64,000 nucleotides of DNA from Amycolatopsis anabasis (GTDB lineage: Bacteria > Actinomycetota > Actinomycetes > Mycobacteriales > Pseudonocardiaceae). Shown one piece after another: positions 38,948 through 48,156 of the stretch. The position numbers and the translations under genes are program-made. Every line of letters starts with the position of its first letter. The first letter of the stretch is position 1. The stretch covers positions 62,001 through 126,000 of the forward strand of contig NZ_VTHK01000001.1 in NCBI RefSeq assembly GCF_009765355.1. The letters run 5' to 3'. The notes under the pieces were generated by a model. The model did no database searches, was not told the DNA's origin, and worked only from the letters and a program-made list of their open reading frames with translations.

Positions 38948-39229
38948 ATGAGCATCGGCGGCATCATCAGCGCGATCGTGATCGGCTTGGTTCTGGGCGT
39001 GCTGGGGCGGCTCTTCGCCCCGGGCAAGCAGAACATCCCGATCTGGCTGACCATCCTGGTCGGCATCGCGGCGGCGTTCATCGGGACGGCCATCGCACGG
39101 CTGTTCGGCGTCGCGGACACCAAGGGCATCGACTGGATCGAGTTGATCTTCCAGATCGTCGTGGCCGCGATCGGCGTCACGCTGGTCGCCGGCCTGTGGG
39201 GACGGCGGAAGGTCGGCAGCGGGTCTTAG
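38948..39229 (+). CDS. GlsB/YeaQ/YmgE-family stress membrane protein
   Basis: This 93-residue protein has three hydrophobic helices and the family opening MSIGGIISAIVIGLVLGVLGRLFAPGKQ. It also has IWLTILVGIAAAFIGTAIARLFG in the middle. The family is linked to stress responses, but its biochemical role is not established. GGGAGTGGCC precedes ATG 38948. It is monocistronic and ends at a strong hairpin. Confidence 0.9.
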   Translation: MSIGGIISAIVIGLVLGVLGRLFAPGKQNIPIWLTILVGIAAAFIGTAIARLFGVADTKGIDWIELIFQIVVAAIGVTLVAGLWGRRKVGSGS

Positions 39230-39238
39230 CCGCGAACA

Positions 39239-39281
39239 CGAGCAGGGCCGGTGCGCCACCGCGGTGCACCGGCCCTGCTCG
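39239..39281. terminator. Bidirectional hairpin terminator
   Basis: CGAGCAGGGCCGGTGC pairs perfectly with its complement across an 11-nt loop, between the convergent GlsB-like and secreted-protein genes. Confidence 0.88.
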
Positions 39282-39294
39282 TCTCGAGGGCGCG

Positions 39295-39684
39295 TCAGCT
39301 CCGGAACGCCGAACACGCCACCGAGACGTACGCGGTCTGCGGCGCGCGCCAGACGACCTCGGCCCAGCGGGTGTCGGTGACCTGCTTGCCGTCCGGGCCG
39401 ACGCAGGTGTACGTCCCGCCGGTCAGGTACGGCCCGCACGGCGGCTGCCCGGCCTCGGCGTGCGCGCAGGTCGTGTAGTTCGCGCAGGTCAGCGTGTGCA
39501 ACAGGGCCGCGGTCACCGCGGTGCCCGCCCGCACGTTGAGCTTGCAGCCGTTGTTGGGCGAGGCGTGCACCAGCGCGGGTTCCACCGCAGCCGCGCTCGC
39601 GATGGCGGGTGTGGCCAGCGCGGTCGCGGACACCGCCGCCCAAGCGGCGAACACCTTGACCGGCAACGACTTTCGAGATAGCAC
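39295..39684 (-). CDS. Small secreted SH3-like protein
   Basis: This 129-residue exported protein has a signal peptide (about residues 1-32, ending ASAAAVEP) and six cysteines in the mature part (GCKLNVRAGT, LTCANYTTCAHAEAGQPPCGPYL, YTCVGPDG, SVACSAF). NVRAGT resembles the start of bacterial SH3 domains. GTG 39684 is preceded by a perfect AGGAGGT site. Cysteine richness suggests a disulfide-stabilised extracellular protein. The function is unknown. Confidence 0.82.
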   Translation of the reverse strand: MLSRKSLPVKVFAAWAAVSATALATPAIASAAAVEPALVHASPNNGCKLNVRAGTAVTAALLHTLTCANYTTCAHAEAGQPPCGPYLTGGTYTCVGPDGKQVTDTRWAEVVWRAPQTAYVSVACSAFRS

Positions 39685-39773
39685 CAGACCTCCTGGGTTG
39701 AGCTAGCGGTAGGAGCGGTCACGTAAGGTATCGGATCCGGCGCGGACGGCTACCACCGGTAGTGTCCTCGGTC

Positions 39774-40559
39774 ATGGGCGGGCGATGGTTGGATCTCAGC
39801 GGGCGCGGACTCACCGAACTGCCGGACGAGGACTGGGCCGGGATCGAACGGCTCGACCTCGACCGCAACCGGTTCACCCGGTTCCCCGAACTTTTGACAC
39901 GGGCCACCCGGCTGCGGCACCTGAGCCTGTACGCGAACGAGCTGGACGCGGTACCCGAATCGCTGTGGGAGCTGACCGAGCTGCGCGTGCTCAACCTCGC
40001 GGGCAACCGGCTCACCGAGATCTCACCGTCGATCGGACGGCTGTCCTTTGTGCACACCCTGGATCTCGGGCACAACCGGCTGACCGCGCTGCCGGACGAA
40101 CTCGGCTCGCTGCCGAATCTGACGGAGTACCTGTACCTCAGCGACAACCAGCTCACGACCTTCCCGGAGTCGTTGTGCCGCCTGGGAAAGCTGCGTTACC
40201 TCGGTTTCACCGACAACCAGTTGACTTCGTTGCCCGAGTCGATCGGCGGGCTGGCCTCGCTGCGGGAACTTCGCCTGTACCACAACGAACTGGGCTCACT
40301 ACCCGAATCGATAGGCGATCTCACGGCATTGCGCGAACTTCACCTGCGCGGCAACCGAATCACCAGGTTGCCCCGATCGATCGGCGAGCTGGGCGAACTC
40401 CGCCAGCTCGACCTCCGCGACAACGGCCTCACCGAGTTGCCCGGCGAACTCGCCGGACTGTCCAAACTGGACAAGCTGGATCTGCGCTGGAACAAGCACC
40501 TCGCCCTCCCGGCCTGGCTCCCCGACCTCGAAGCCCGGGGGTGCCTGGTGCTCCTTTAG
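39774..40559 (+). CDS. Leucine-rich-repeat protein
   Basis: This roughly 261-residue protein is almost entirely leucine-rich repeats, with about ten units of the consensus LPESIGxLxxLRxLxLxxNxL (for example LTSLPESIGGLASLREL, LGSLPESIGDLTALREL). It has no signal peptide, membrane anchor or extra domain, so it should be a cytoplasmic binding scaffold. ATG 39774 is chosen; GTG 39762 adds four residues and overlaps the dyad CTACC-ACC-GGTAG. Its stop overlaps that of the convergent VanW gene (TTAG). Its binding partner is unknown. Confidence 0.9.
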   Translation: MGGRWLDLSGRGLTELPDEDWAGIERLDLDRNRFTRFPELLTRATRLRHLSLYANELDAVPESLWELTELRVLNLAGNRLTEISPSIGRLSFVHTLDLGHNRLTALPDELGSLPNLTEYLYLSDNQLTTFPESLCRLGKLRYLGFTDNQLTSLPESIGGLASLRELRLYHNELGSLPESIGDLTALRELHLRGNRITRLPRSIGELGELRQLDLRDNGLTELPGELAGLSKLDKLDLRWNKHLALPAWLPDLEARGCLVLL

Positions 40560-42445
40560 CAGATCACCAGGGGGCGCGGGGCGTAGTGGACCGAGCGGGT
40601 TTCGCGACGGACTTCGTTGCCGGAAGCCAGGTCGTAGAGGATCCGGGTGTCGGTGGTGTTGAAGCCGGGCTGGCCGGAGGAAGGCTGGCAGCCGGGCGGA
40701 CCCGGCTGGATCGGCGGCGGGGTCAGCTCCGAACGGCCGCCGCCCACGCTCTCCACCCGGTAGCGCTTGGTGCCCCAGATCTTCACGGTCACCGCGTTCC
40801 CGGAAGCCATCGCCTGGATCGCCACCCCGGTCGGCGCGTCGTTGGTGAACCGCAGATCCACAGTGGACCCGTCTTCTCGCAACGACTTCGCGTCCCGCCC
40901 CGCCGGGTAACGGTCCATATAGTACGAATGCTCGGTGTGCCCGGCGTCCTTCAACCCGGCCAGGTAGGCCGCGTTGTACAGCGTCGACGTGAACTGCGAG
41001 ACGCCGCCGCCGATCACCCGCGCCCCGGTGCCGTCCTCGTTCACCGGCGCCACCACGAATCCCTGCGATCCGGTTCGCGGCCCGGTCGTGCCGTCCAGGC
41101 TGAACACGTCGCCCGGTTTCACCACGGCCCCGTTCACCTTGCCCGCGATCGCCCGCACGTTCGCGGCCACGTCGCCGGAGAACCCGCCGGTGGTGTACTC
41201 GCCGACGACCTCCTTGATCCCCAGCGCGCCCGCCGCCTCGGTGGTCAGGTCCGGCTTCTTCACTTCGTAGGCGACCGGCAGGTCGCGGCCCTCGGGCCGG
41301 GCGAGGATCTCCATGAACGGCTTGAACGTGTTGACCCAGCTGATCTTCCGCGCGTCCTCGGACGGCACCACGGTCGGCCCGGCCCCGGCGAAGACGATCT
41401 GCGCGTCCTTGCCCTCCTGCTCCGTGTCGGCGAGCTGCGGTTCCAGGCCCTGCTGCAGTTTCAACTGGTCGACCAGCACGTCCAGGCCGCCGTCGTCGCG
41501 GGCGCGGAACCCGAACGCGGCGGCGATCGCGTCCGGTTTGAGCGGGACGTCCTTGCCCTGGGCCTTCACGTTCACCGGTTTCGCGACCGCCGGGGCCACG
41601 ATCCGGTCCAGCGCGGCGTGCACCCCGGGCGAGGTGGCCTTCACCGGCGTCACGTCCACCGGCACCTCGACCCCGCCGGTTTTGAGCCAGCCGTCCTTGA
41701 CGATCTCCGCCGCCTTGTCGAGGTTGCCGAGCGACTGCCCCTGGCGCGGTTCGATCGGGTAAGGGGTGACCCCGCCGTCGCTGCCCGGGATCGCCATGAA
41801 CCCGATGCTGCCCTCGGTCGGCACGTGGTTGAGCTGGCTCTCGGCGAGTTCGGTGAGGGCGCGGGCGAGCGCCTTCGGCTCGGTCCGGGTGGCCACGCCG
41901 ACCTCGCGCTTGGTGAAGAACGACATGACCCGGGTGATCGGGTTGAGCGGCTGGTGCCCGGCCTGCTCCAGGGTGCCCGGCCAGTCCAGGCCGAGGCCGG
42001 AGGTGACCGGGTTCAGCCGCGCGTCGACGTCCCCGCCGCGGACCAGCACGGGCTGGGTCAGCCTCGGCTCGAGTTCCTTGCGCAGCTTGGCTTCGGCGTC
42101 CCGGTGGTTCATCCCGCCGACGTCCACGCCGACCACGGTCACGCCGCGCGGCACATCGCCCGCGTTGATCATCAGGTCCGCCGCGTAGACGACCACGAGC
42201 AGCGCGATCACACCGCCGGTGATCATGAACGCCTTGCCCAGCCCCTTGCGGAACCGGCGCGCGGGCGTCATCGGGGGTTCGACCAGCTCGCCTTCGAGGA
42301 GTTCCTCGACGAGTTCTTCGTCGTTCTCGTCCGCGCGGAGCGGGTCGTCGTCGATGACCGAGGTAGGCGGGTCCGCCGCGGGCTGCTCGCCCGTTCTCCC
42401 CACGGGATCGGAATCCCAGTCCGGCCAGTAGTGTTCGTCCCGCAC
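40556..42445 (-). CDS. VanW-family membrane-anchored protein with PG-binding-like domains
   Basis: This 629-residue protein has an acidic cytoplasmic start, one transmembrane helix (about residues 71-92) and a long extracellular part. Two PG_binding_4-like domains come first (GVTVVGVDVGGMNHRDAEAKL, about 101-121, and a second after residue 250). A VanW domain (about 410-560) follows, with VNGAVVKPGDVFSLDGTTGP and GGGVSQFTSTLYNAAYLAGL. It is likely to act on or bind peptidoglycan. VanW itself has no proven function, and no van cluster is adjacent. The start is GTG 42445. Confidence 0.9.
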   Translation of the reverse strand: MRDEHYWPDWDSDPVGRTGEQPAADPPTSVIDDDPLRADENDEELVEELLEGELVEPPMTPARRFRKGLGKAFMITGGVIALLVVVYAADLMINAGDVPRGVTVVGVDVGGMNHRDAEAKLRKELEPRLTQPVLVRGGDVDARLNPVTSGLGLDWPGTLEQAGHQPLNPITRVMSFFTKREVGVATRTEPKALARALTELAESQLNHVPTEGSIGFMAIPGSDGGVTPYPIEPRQGQSLGNLDKAAEIVKDGWLKTGGVEVPVDVTPVKATSPGVHAALDRIVAPAVAKPVNVKAQGKDVPLKPDAIAAAFGFRARDDGGLDVLVDQLKLQQGLEPQLADTEQEGKDAQIVFAGAGPTVVPSEDARKISWVNTFKPFMEILARPEGRDLPVAYEVKKPDLTTEAAGALGIKEVVGEYTTGGFSGDVAANVRAIAGKVNGAVVKPGDVFSLDGTTGPRTGSQGFVVAPVNEDGTGARVIGGGVSQFTSTLYNAAYLAGLKDAGHTEHSYYMDRYPAGRDAKSLREDGSTVDLRFTNDAPTGVAIQAMASGNAVTVKIWGTKRYRVESVGGGRSELTPPPIQPGPPGCQPSSGQPGFNTTDTRILYDLASGNEVRRETRSVHYAPRPLVIC

Positions 42446-42472
42446 TAGCCTTGCCCCTCCGCCTGACGCTCC

Positions 42473-42802
42473 CTACAAATACAACCCGGTTCCGTGTTCG
42501 GTGCGCTCGGTGGCGACGGCGTGAATGTCCCGTTCGCGCATGACGACGTACGCCTCGCCCTGGACCTCCACCTCCAGCTGGTCCTCGGGGTTGAACAGCA
42601 CCCGGTCGCTCACCTTCACGTTCCGCACATTGTTGCCGACGCCCAGTACATCACCCCACGCCAATCGGCGCGCGACTTGTGCGGTGGCGGGTATCACGAT
42701 GCCGCCGGAGCTGCGGCGTTCCCCCTCGTCGGCCGAGAGCCGGACCAGGACGCGGTCGTGCAGCATCTGGATCTCGAGTTTGCTTTCGGACACCCGGACC
42801 AT
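42473..42802 (-). CDS. GroES-like co-chaperonin family protein
   Basis: This 109-residue protein has the GroES beta-barrel signature (MLHDRVLVRLSADEGERRSSGGIVIPATAQ, then GDVLGVGNNVRNVKVSDRVLFNPEDQLEVEVQGEAYVVMRERDIHAV). It is diverged from the main GroES, which normally sits with groEL, and no chaperonin gene is adjacent here. It has a longer N-terminus and an altered mobile loop. It is likely a paralogue of unknown partner. It follows a hairpin that separates it from the thioredoxin-NHL gene. Confidence 0.88.
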   Translation of the reverse strand: MVRVSESKLEIQMLHDRVLVRLSADEGERRSSGGIVIPATAQVARRLAWGDVLGVGNNVRNVKVSDRVLFNPEDQLEVEVQGEAYVVMRERDIHAVATERTEHGTGLYL

Positions 42803-42851
42803 GTTACGTCCCGCCGGAACGTGTCCCCTGCGGACCAGGGAACCGAATTTG

Positions 42852-42902
42852 GGGTCGTGAGTGTTCCGGCCGGGTTCTAACCGGCCCGAACACTCACGAC
42901 CC
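42852..42902. repeat. 51-nt hairpin of the GTGAGTGTTC type
   Basis: GGGTCGTGAGTGTTC pairs perfectly with GAACACTCACGACCC. After a C-C mismatch, GGCCGG pairs with CCGGCC around the loop GTTCTAA. It begins at the end of the thioredoxin-NHL gene and overlaps its stop, so it probably terminates that transcript. No close copy is seen elsewhere in the window. Confidence 0.85.
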
Positions 42903-44738
42903 ACCCTGACCGGCGAGGATCAGTCGCAGGCTGCTGTCCGCCCCCTGCCGCAGGCGCACCGGCACGCCCCAGTCCTGCCTGGTGACCCGGCAGGCCGGGT
43001 GCTCGGCGCCGTCGTCGCAGCTCGCGGCCTGCGCGACGATCTGCAACACACCGTCGGTGACCCCCTCGGCGAGGCGGATCGTCCGGGTCAGTTCGGTGGT
43101 GACCCCCGCGCCCTCGGCGAGCAGTTCGGGCGGGGACGCGCTGATCTCCAGGCGGGTGGACGGGCCGTAGCGGTCGTCGAGCTTCTCGCCGGGCGGCGGG
43201 GCGAACACCACGCTGAACTCCAGCTTGCCCGGGGCCAGCACGGTCGGCGGGCGGCGAACCGCGTGGGCGTCCCCGGCGACCTTGCGGGCCGCGGCGTCCG
43301 GGAGCGAGCGCAGGCGGTGCGCGGCGGATTCGACCACGAGCAGCACGTCGTCGGTGACCAGCAGGCCCGACGGCTCGGCGAGGCCGTCGGCGAGGGTGGA
43401 CACCTCGCCGCTGGCCGGGTCGTATCGGCGGATGGCGCCGTTGTAGGTGTCCGCGATGCCGATCGACCCGTCCGGCAGCACGGCGACGCCGAGCGGGTGC
43501 TGGAGCAGGGCCTCGGCGGCCTTGCCGTCGCGGTGGCCGAAGGAGAACAGGTCGGTGCCGACGGCGGTGTGCACGGTGAAACCGTCGCCCTCGGGCTGGA
43601 TCCAGCGCAGCGCCGAGGTTTCCGCGTCGGCGAGCCACAGCTTCCCGCCCTGGACGGCGAGGCCGGAGGTCTGCGCGAAGAACGCCTCGGCCGCGTCGCC
43701 GTCGCGCAGGCCCTCGACGGTCGTCCCGGCGAACCGGGAGATCGTGCCGGTGATCGGATCGAACAGGCCGAGCGTGTGGTTCCCGGCCATCGCGACCACG
43801 ACCCCGCCCGCGGGCGTCCACCAGGTCACGTCCCACGGGCTGGTGAGGTCGACCTCGCGGGCCTTGCCGGAGTCGGCGCCGTCCCGCCACTGCTTGCCGG
43901 TACCGGCCACTGTGGACACTTCGCCGGTGCGCAAGTCGATGCCGCGCAACAGGTGTCCGGCGGTGTCCGCGACCACGGCGTGGTAACCGACCTTTTCCGC
44001 GACCTCGGCGGGGAGCAGGGTGATCCCGGACGGTTCGGTGAAGCTCGCCCGGTCGAACGCGCCGTCGGCCGAACCGCGCTCGCCGCTGCCGAACCGGCGG
44101 ATCACGGTCTCGCCGTCCGAGGCGAACTCGACCACGGAGTGGTGCGCGGTGTCCGCGACCAGCACCCGGCCCTCTACTGTGGACACTGCCTTGCTCGGGA
44201 ACCGCAGTTCCGCTTCGCTTTCCTCGGCCGGAACGTACGGGCTGCCGCCGCGGCGCAGGGTGCCCTTCGCTTCGTGCGCGGCGACCAGCTCGGTGAGCAC
44301 GCGGCGCAGCGCCTCGCCATGGCCCTCGCCCGCCGCGGTGTGCACGACGTAGCCCTCGGGGTCGATGAGCACCAGGGTCGGCCAGGCCTTGACCGCGTAC
44401 TGCTGCCAGGTGGTGAGATCCGGATCGTTGAGCACGGGGTGCCCGACGCCGTACCGGCTGACCGCGGCCTCGATCGCCGCGGCCTCACCCTCGTGCTGGA
44501 ACTTCGGCGAATGCACGCCGATCGTCACCAGGACATCGGCGAACTCGTCCTCCAGCGGCCGCAGTTCGTCCAGCACGTGCAGGCAGTTGACGCAGCCGGA
44601 GGTCCAGAAGTCGAGCAGCACGATCCGGCCGCGCAGTTCGGCCAGCGCGATCCGCTCGCCCCCGGTGTTGATCCAGTCACGCCCCGCCAGCTCGGGAGCC
44701 CGGACGCGCGCACTTGGCTTGGTAGCACTCACAAACAC
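42894..44738 (-). CDS. Thioredoxin-like NHL-repeat protein (NHLRC2-like)
   Basis: This 614-residue protein joins an N-terminal thioredoxin/TlpA-like domain (about residues 10-150; LLDFWTSGCVNCLHVLDEL with the CVNC redox pair) to a six-bladed NHL beta-propeller (about 170-480). Example blade motifs are VLVADTAHHSVVEFASDGE, AVVADTAGHLLRGIDLRTG and IGIADTYNGAIRRYDPASG. A C-terminal beta-domain completes the NHLRC2 architecture. It should be a redox or scaffold protein; the substrate is unknown. The start is one of two nearby GTGs (44738 or 44732), without a strong ribosome site. Confidence 0.9.
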   Translation of the reverse strand: MFVSATKPSARVRAPELAGRDWINTGGERIALAELRGRIVLLDFWTSGCVNCLHVLDELRPLEDEFADVLVTIGVHSPKFQHEGEAAAIEAAVSRYGVGHPVLNDPDLTTWQQYAVKAWPTLVLIDPEGYVVHTAAGEGHGEALRRVLTELVAAHEAKGTLRRGGSPYVPAEESEAELRFPSKAVSTVEGRVLVADTAHHSVVEFASDGETVIRRFGSGERGSADGAFDRASFTEPSGITLLPAEVAEKVGYHAVVADTAGHLLRGIDLRTGEVSTVAGTGKQWRDGADSGKAREVDLTSPWDVTWWTPAGGVVVAMAGNHTLGLFDPITGTISRFAGTTVEGLRDGDAAEAFFAQTSGLAVQGGKLWLADAETSALRWIQPEGDGFTVHTAVGTDLFSFGHRDGKAAEALLQHPLGVAVLPDGSIGIADTYNGAIRRYDPASGEVSTLADGLAEPSGLLVTDDVLLVVESAAHRLRSLPDAAARKVAGDAHAVRRPPTVLAPGKLEFSVVFAPPPGEKLDDRYGPSTRLEISASPPELLAEGAGVTTELTRTIRLAEGVTDGVLQIVAQAASCDDGAEHPACRVTRQDWGVPVRLRQGADSSLRLILAGQGGS

Positions 44739-44805
44739 AAGTCAACGCGGGCACGTTCCCTTGTCTTCCCGGCATCCCACGACCTGGGACACCCAGTCGG
44801 GTGGT

Positions 44806-45018
44806 TCAGCGGCCGACGGGTTCGGTGAGGGTGGCGAGGACGGGCTGCTTGCCCGCGTGCGGGTTGGCCGGGGGCAGGAAAGCCTCGGCCGAGGTCGGCG
44901 GGCTCGTCGTCGTGGTGACCGGGGCCGGGCTCGCCGGGGGCGCCGGTTCTTCCGGGCCGCAGGCCGCCAGGGCGAGCACGCAACAGGGCAACAGGGCCGA
45001 GGGAAGTCGAAACCGCAT
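44806..45018 (-). CDS. Small lipoprotein
   Basis: This roughly 70-residue protein has a lipoprotein signal (RFRLPSALLPCCVLALAAC, lipobox LAAC) and a short Pro/Thr-rich mature part ending ATLTEPVGR. GTG 45027 is an alternative start. It lies between the thioredoxin-NHL and SRPBCC genes on the same strand. No domain is recognisable. Confidence 0.7.
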   Translation of the reverse strand: MRFRLPSALLPCCVLALAACGPEEPAPPASPAPVTTTTSPPTSAEAFLPPANPHAGKQPVLATLTEPVGR

Positions 45019-45100
45019 GAACCGCACTTTCCGCGTTGCCTGGGGAACACCACCCGAACCGGGCGCTACCTGGGGACAATCGCCGACGCGGCGGCAGCCG

Positions 45101-45577
45101 TTACTCCGTTTCGGCGCGGGATTTCAGGCGGGCGAGCGTGGTGGCGATGTTGCCGGTGTTGGTCTCCGCGCGGTTCCAGACGCCGGTGGCCAGGGAGGTC
45201 GGGTAACGCAGCCAGGCGGGCCGCCGGTCCCAGGTGCTTTCGGTCACCCGGCAGCCGTCACCCGCCGGCTCCAGGTCGTACTGCCAGCGGGCGATCGGGA
45301 ACCCGAGGAACGTCACCTCGAACGCGAACCGGCTGCCCGCGTCCGCGTCGGTGATCGTGGACAGGGTGCTCCAGCGCCGGAAACCGCGCTGGTTCCGGCC
45401 GCGGAACCGCGCGCCCACCCGGGCCGAGGTGGCGCCGTCGAGCCAGCGGTGACCGGCGTACTCCTCGGCGCATCCGGCCATCGTCGGCAGGTCGCTGATC
45501 AGCGAATACACCCGGTGCGCCGGAGCCTTGACGTCGATCTGACCGGTCGCGCTCGGCGGGGACTGGACGGCGGTCAT
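45101..45577 (-). CDS. SRPBCC-family protein (START-like)
   Basis: This 158-residue protein has the polyketide-cyclase/START-like helix-grip fold: GQIDVKAPAHRVYSLISDLPTMAGCAEEY at the N-terminus, STLSTITDADAGSRFAFEVTF in the sheet, and a long C-terminal helix. Such proteins bind small hydrophobic ligands. ATG 45577 follows GAGGTGCGC. A GACATAC-N9-GTATGTC dyad 28-50 nt upstream suggests TetR control, though no TetR gene is adjacent. Confidence 0.9.
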   Translation of the reverse strand: MTAVQSPPSATGQIDVKAPAHRVYSLISDLPTMAGCAEEYAGHRWLDGATSARVGARFRGRNQRGFRRWSTLSTITDADAGSRFAFEVTFLGFPIARWQYDLEPAGDGCRVTESTWDRRPAWLRYPTSLATGVWNRAETNTGNIATTLARLKSRAETE

Positions 45578-45604
45578 GCGCACCTCGCTTCATCGCGGAC
45601 CCGG

Positions 45605-45627
45605 GACATACGGACAGTATGTATGTC
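45605..45627. promoter_or_regulatory. TetR-type operator before the SRPBCC gene
   Basis: GACATAC-N9-GTATGTC is a perfect outer dyad with the inner dyad CATAC-GGACA-GTATG. It lies in the 62-nt gap between the SRPBCC start and the end of the beta-solenoid gene upstream, in the promoter position. Confidence 0.6.
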
Positions 45628-45639
45628 GGCGCGCACCCG

Positions 45640-48006
45640 TCAAGTCTCGCGGCGCACCATGCGGCTCGCGCCCGCCGCGACCGTGGTGGCCAGGACCCAG
45701 CCCGCGCCGGTCAGCCCCGCGGACACCCAGCGGTCCGCGCCGGTCATGTACCACCGGCCCTTGTTGCCGAAGTCGACGATCGGCACCAGCAGATCCACCG
45801 TGTAGAGCACCGGATTCCACTGCAGCCCGGAATCGTCGCGGTTCACCACGCACCGGTCGCCGTTGTGCTGCACGTTCGGATCGTTGACGCACGGATCGTC
45901 CCGCACGCCGAACCACACGCTGCCGGTCACCAGCAGCATGAGCAGCCAGCCGACCGCCCGGATCGGCCGGTACCCGTAGCCGACCATGGACCGCTGCAGC
46001 CAGCTCCACAACAACACCAGCGGCGCGAAGAACCGGTAGCCGTCGGCGAGCGAGCGGTACCGGAACTGCTGCTTCTTGAACAACACCGTCGAGGCGTGTT
46101 CCTCGTTCCCGCTGTTGCGCAACATCGCGGCGAGCTGGTCGTACGGCCCGGGCCGGTAGCCGCCCATCGCCTGCCGCAGCTGCTCGATCCGCCGGTCGAC
46201 GGCCCGATCGTCCTTGATCCCGATCGGCCGCTTCATCACGTCGTAGCGGAAGTCCTCCAGTTCGATTCCGCCCTGCGCCTCCCACAGTTCGGCGTTGTCG
46301 CTCAACGTCCCGCAATGCGCGCGCCGCAGCACGATCCGGCCCGCGGGCGGTTCCGCGGGGGTCAGCAGGAACTCGTCCGCGCCCACGTCACTGGCGTCCA
46401 GCGCCGCGGAATCCTGTGCCGAGGCGCCGAGTTTCGCGCCGTCCAGGTCGAGGCGGCGGGCGATGGTCGCACCGTCGAGGATGACCCCGCCCTCGGCGAG
46501 GAACGGCCGATCCTGGTTCGCGGCCATCACCAGATCACGGCCGATCCGCGCGGTCCGGATGTCCACCGAGAACCGGGTGTGCCCGCGCAGCGACGGCTGG
46601 GTCACCGTGGTGCCGTAGAGGTAAATACTGCCGCCGACCTCGAGGCCCTGCAGCCGCAGGGTGCCCTCCACCTTCGCGTCGGCGAGGTGCAGGTTTCCGG
46701 AGATCTTGGTGCGCCGCGCGGAGAACACGTCCCGCTCGCGGTGTTTGAACCGGGCGTTGGACGCCAGCACGTTCCCGCGCACGGTCACGTCCGCCAGCCG
46801 GAGCTGCCCGGACGGGACGTTCAGCGCGGTCGCCTCGATGTCGCCGTCGATCTCGCTGCCGTCCAGGTGCAAAGCCCGGTCGTAGTACGGGATTCCCTCG
46901 CGCCGCGCGACTTCGATCTTCGCGCGGGCCAGCCGCAGCGAGCCGCCCACCTTGCCGTTGATCATGCGGAGGGTGCCGTTCGCGTCCAGCCCGTCGGACA
47001 GTTCGAGGTTGCCGTCCACCCGCACCCGGTCGGCGACCAGCACCGGCCGCGGATCGAGGTAGGGATCCTTCGACGTCCACGCCTCGACCGCGATCCGGCC
47101 GTGCTGGTTCATCCGCAGTTTCGCGCCGCGCAGCACGATGTCGCTGTCCACCCGCGCGCTGGGCAGGTACAGGATCCCGGTGGCCTCGAACGCCTTGCGC
47201 TGGCTGACCGGGCCGTAGGTGTCGACCTCGCAGAGCAGGCTCCCGCCGATGTGCAGCCCGTTCCCGTTCAGCGCGAAACCGTCCGGATTGGACAGTGAGG
47301 CGCCGGAGAAGTTGACGTTACCGCCGGTCCGCAGGCCGGGCACCCGGACCTCGCCGTCGGCCTCGAGCCGGTAGGCGAGCAGCGCCCCGGTGACCACCAG
47401 CCGGTCCGCCTGGATCGCCTTGCCGCGCGAATGCAGGATCCGGGTCCGGGTCAGCACGACCGAACCGTCGATCACCGCGTCGGTCAGGTTCACCGCGGCG
47501 TCCGGCATCCCGCGTTCGCGGTCGGAGCTGCGCCGGATGGTGGTCTCCGGGTTGCTGTCGTTGTCCGAATCGACCTGCACGATCGACCGGATCAGCCGGA
47601 CGTCGTTGGCGCTGCGGAAGTTTCGCGCCTTCAGCCCGGGCAGCCAGCACTTGCGGAAGACCAGCCCGAGCAGTTTCGCCTCGCGCACGTCCGGCGGGTA
47701 CTCGAACCGGCAGCGCTCGAAGCGGAACAGGTAGTCCAGGTCGGCCGCGCGCATGTCCAGCCGCCCGGTGATGTACCGGTCCTCGACCGTCACGATCGGC
47801 GCGGTCGTGTCCTGCTTGCGCCAGCGCAGCAACCCGACCGAACCCGGTTCCGCGACCTGTTTGAGCAGGTCCTCGGCCTTCAGTTCGTACCGCTTGTCCG
47901 GGACCCCGGCGAACGGGTCCAGCTGGGGCAACCCGTTTTCCGTCGGCGTCATCTGACCGTCCTCGATGCCTCCGCTGTCCCGCGACCCCCGTCGGAACGT
48001 CGGCAT
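45640..48006 (-). CDS. Large beta-solenoid membrane protein of unknown function
   Basis: I do not recognise a characterised family for this 788-residue protein, although similar actinomycete proteins carry the weakly supported label membrane-associated oxidoreductase. Residues about 40-610 form many short repeats of strand-turn type ([45 protein letters not shown]), suggesting a right-handed beta-solenoid related to pentapeptide or bactofilin repeats. A helical segment ([24 protein letters not shown]) leads to about three C-terminal transmembrane helices (from about 680). No cofactor motif is visible. GAGGAG precedes ATG 48006. Confidence 0.8.
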   Translation of the reverse strand: MPTFRRGSRDSGGIEDGQMTPTENGLPQLDPFAGVPDKRYELKAEDLLKQVAEPGSVGLLRWRKQDTTAPIVTVEDRYITGRLDMRAADLDYLFRFERCRFEYPPDVREAKLLGLVFRKCWLPGLKARNFRSANDVRLIRSIVQVDSDNDSNPETTIRRSSDRERGMPDAAVNLTDAVIDGSVVLTRTRILHSRGKAIQADRLVVTGALLAYRLEADGEVRVPGLRTGGNVNFSGASLSNPDGFALNGNGLHIGGSLLCEVDTYGPVSQRKAFEATGILYLPSARVDSDIVLRGAKLRMNQHGRIAVEAWTSKDPYLDPRPVLVADRVRVDGNLELSDGLDANGTLRMINGKVGGSLRLARAKIEVARREGIPYYDRALHLDGSEIDGDIEATALNVPSGQLRLADVTVRGNVLASNARFKHRERDVFSARRTKISGNLHLADAKVEGTLRLQGLEVGGSIYLYGTTVTQPSLRGHTRFSVDIRTARIGRDLVMAANQDRPFLAEGGVILDGATIARRLDLDGAKLGASAQDSAALDASDVGADEFLLTPAEPPAGRIVLRRAHCGTLSDNAELWEAQGGIELEDFRYDVMKRPIGIKDDRAVDRRIEQLRQAMGGYRPGPYDQLAAMLRNSGNEEHASTVLFKKQQFRYRSLADGYRFFAPLVLLWSWLQRSMVGYGYRPIRAVGWLLMLLVTGSVWFGVRDDPCVNDPNVQHNGDRCVVNRDDSGLQWNPVLYTVDLLVPIVDFGNKGRWYMTGADRWVSAGLTGAGWVLATTVAAGASRMVRRET

Positions 48007-48156
48007 GAACGAACTCCTCTGCTCGGCGTGCACGGACTCCCCACCCGGCCGCCCCAGCGAAGTGGATCATGCGCCTGCCGCGCAATCGGCCAGGTGGAGT
48101 ACACACCGTGCTTGGACGATCGCACAACGGCAAAAGTTCCTACAGCACGTGATCTG

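Noticed and set aside
33574..42445. Glycopeptide-resistance cluster (VanZ and VanW families present)
   Set aside because: The two genes are 6 kb apart, on different transcripts, and there are no vanHAX or vanRS genes.
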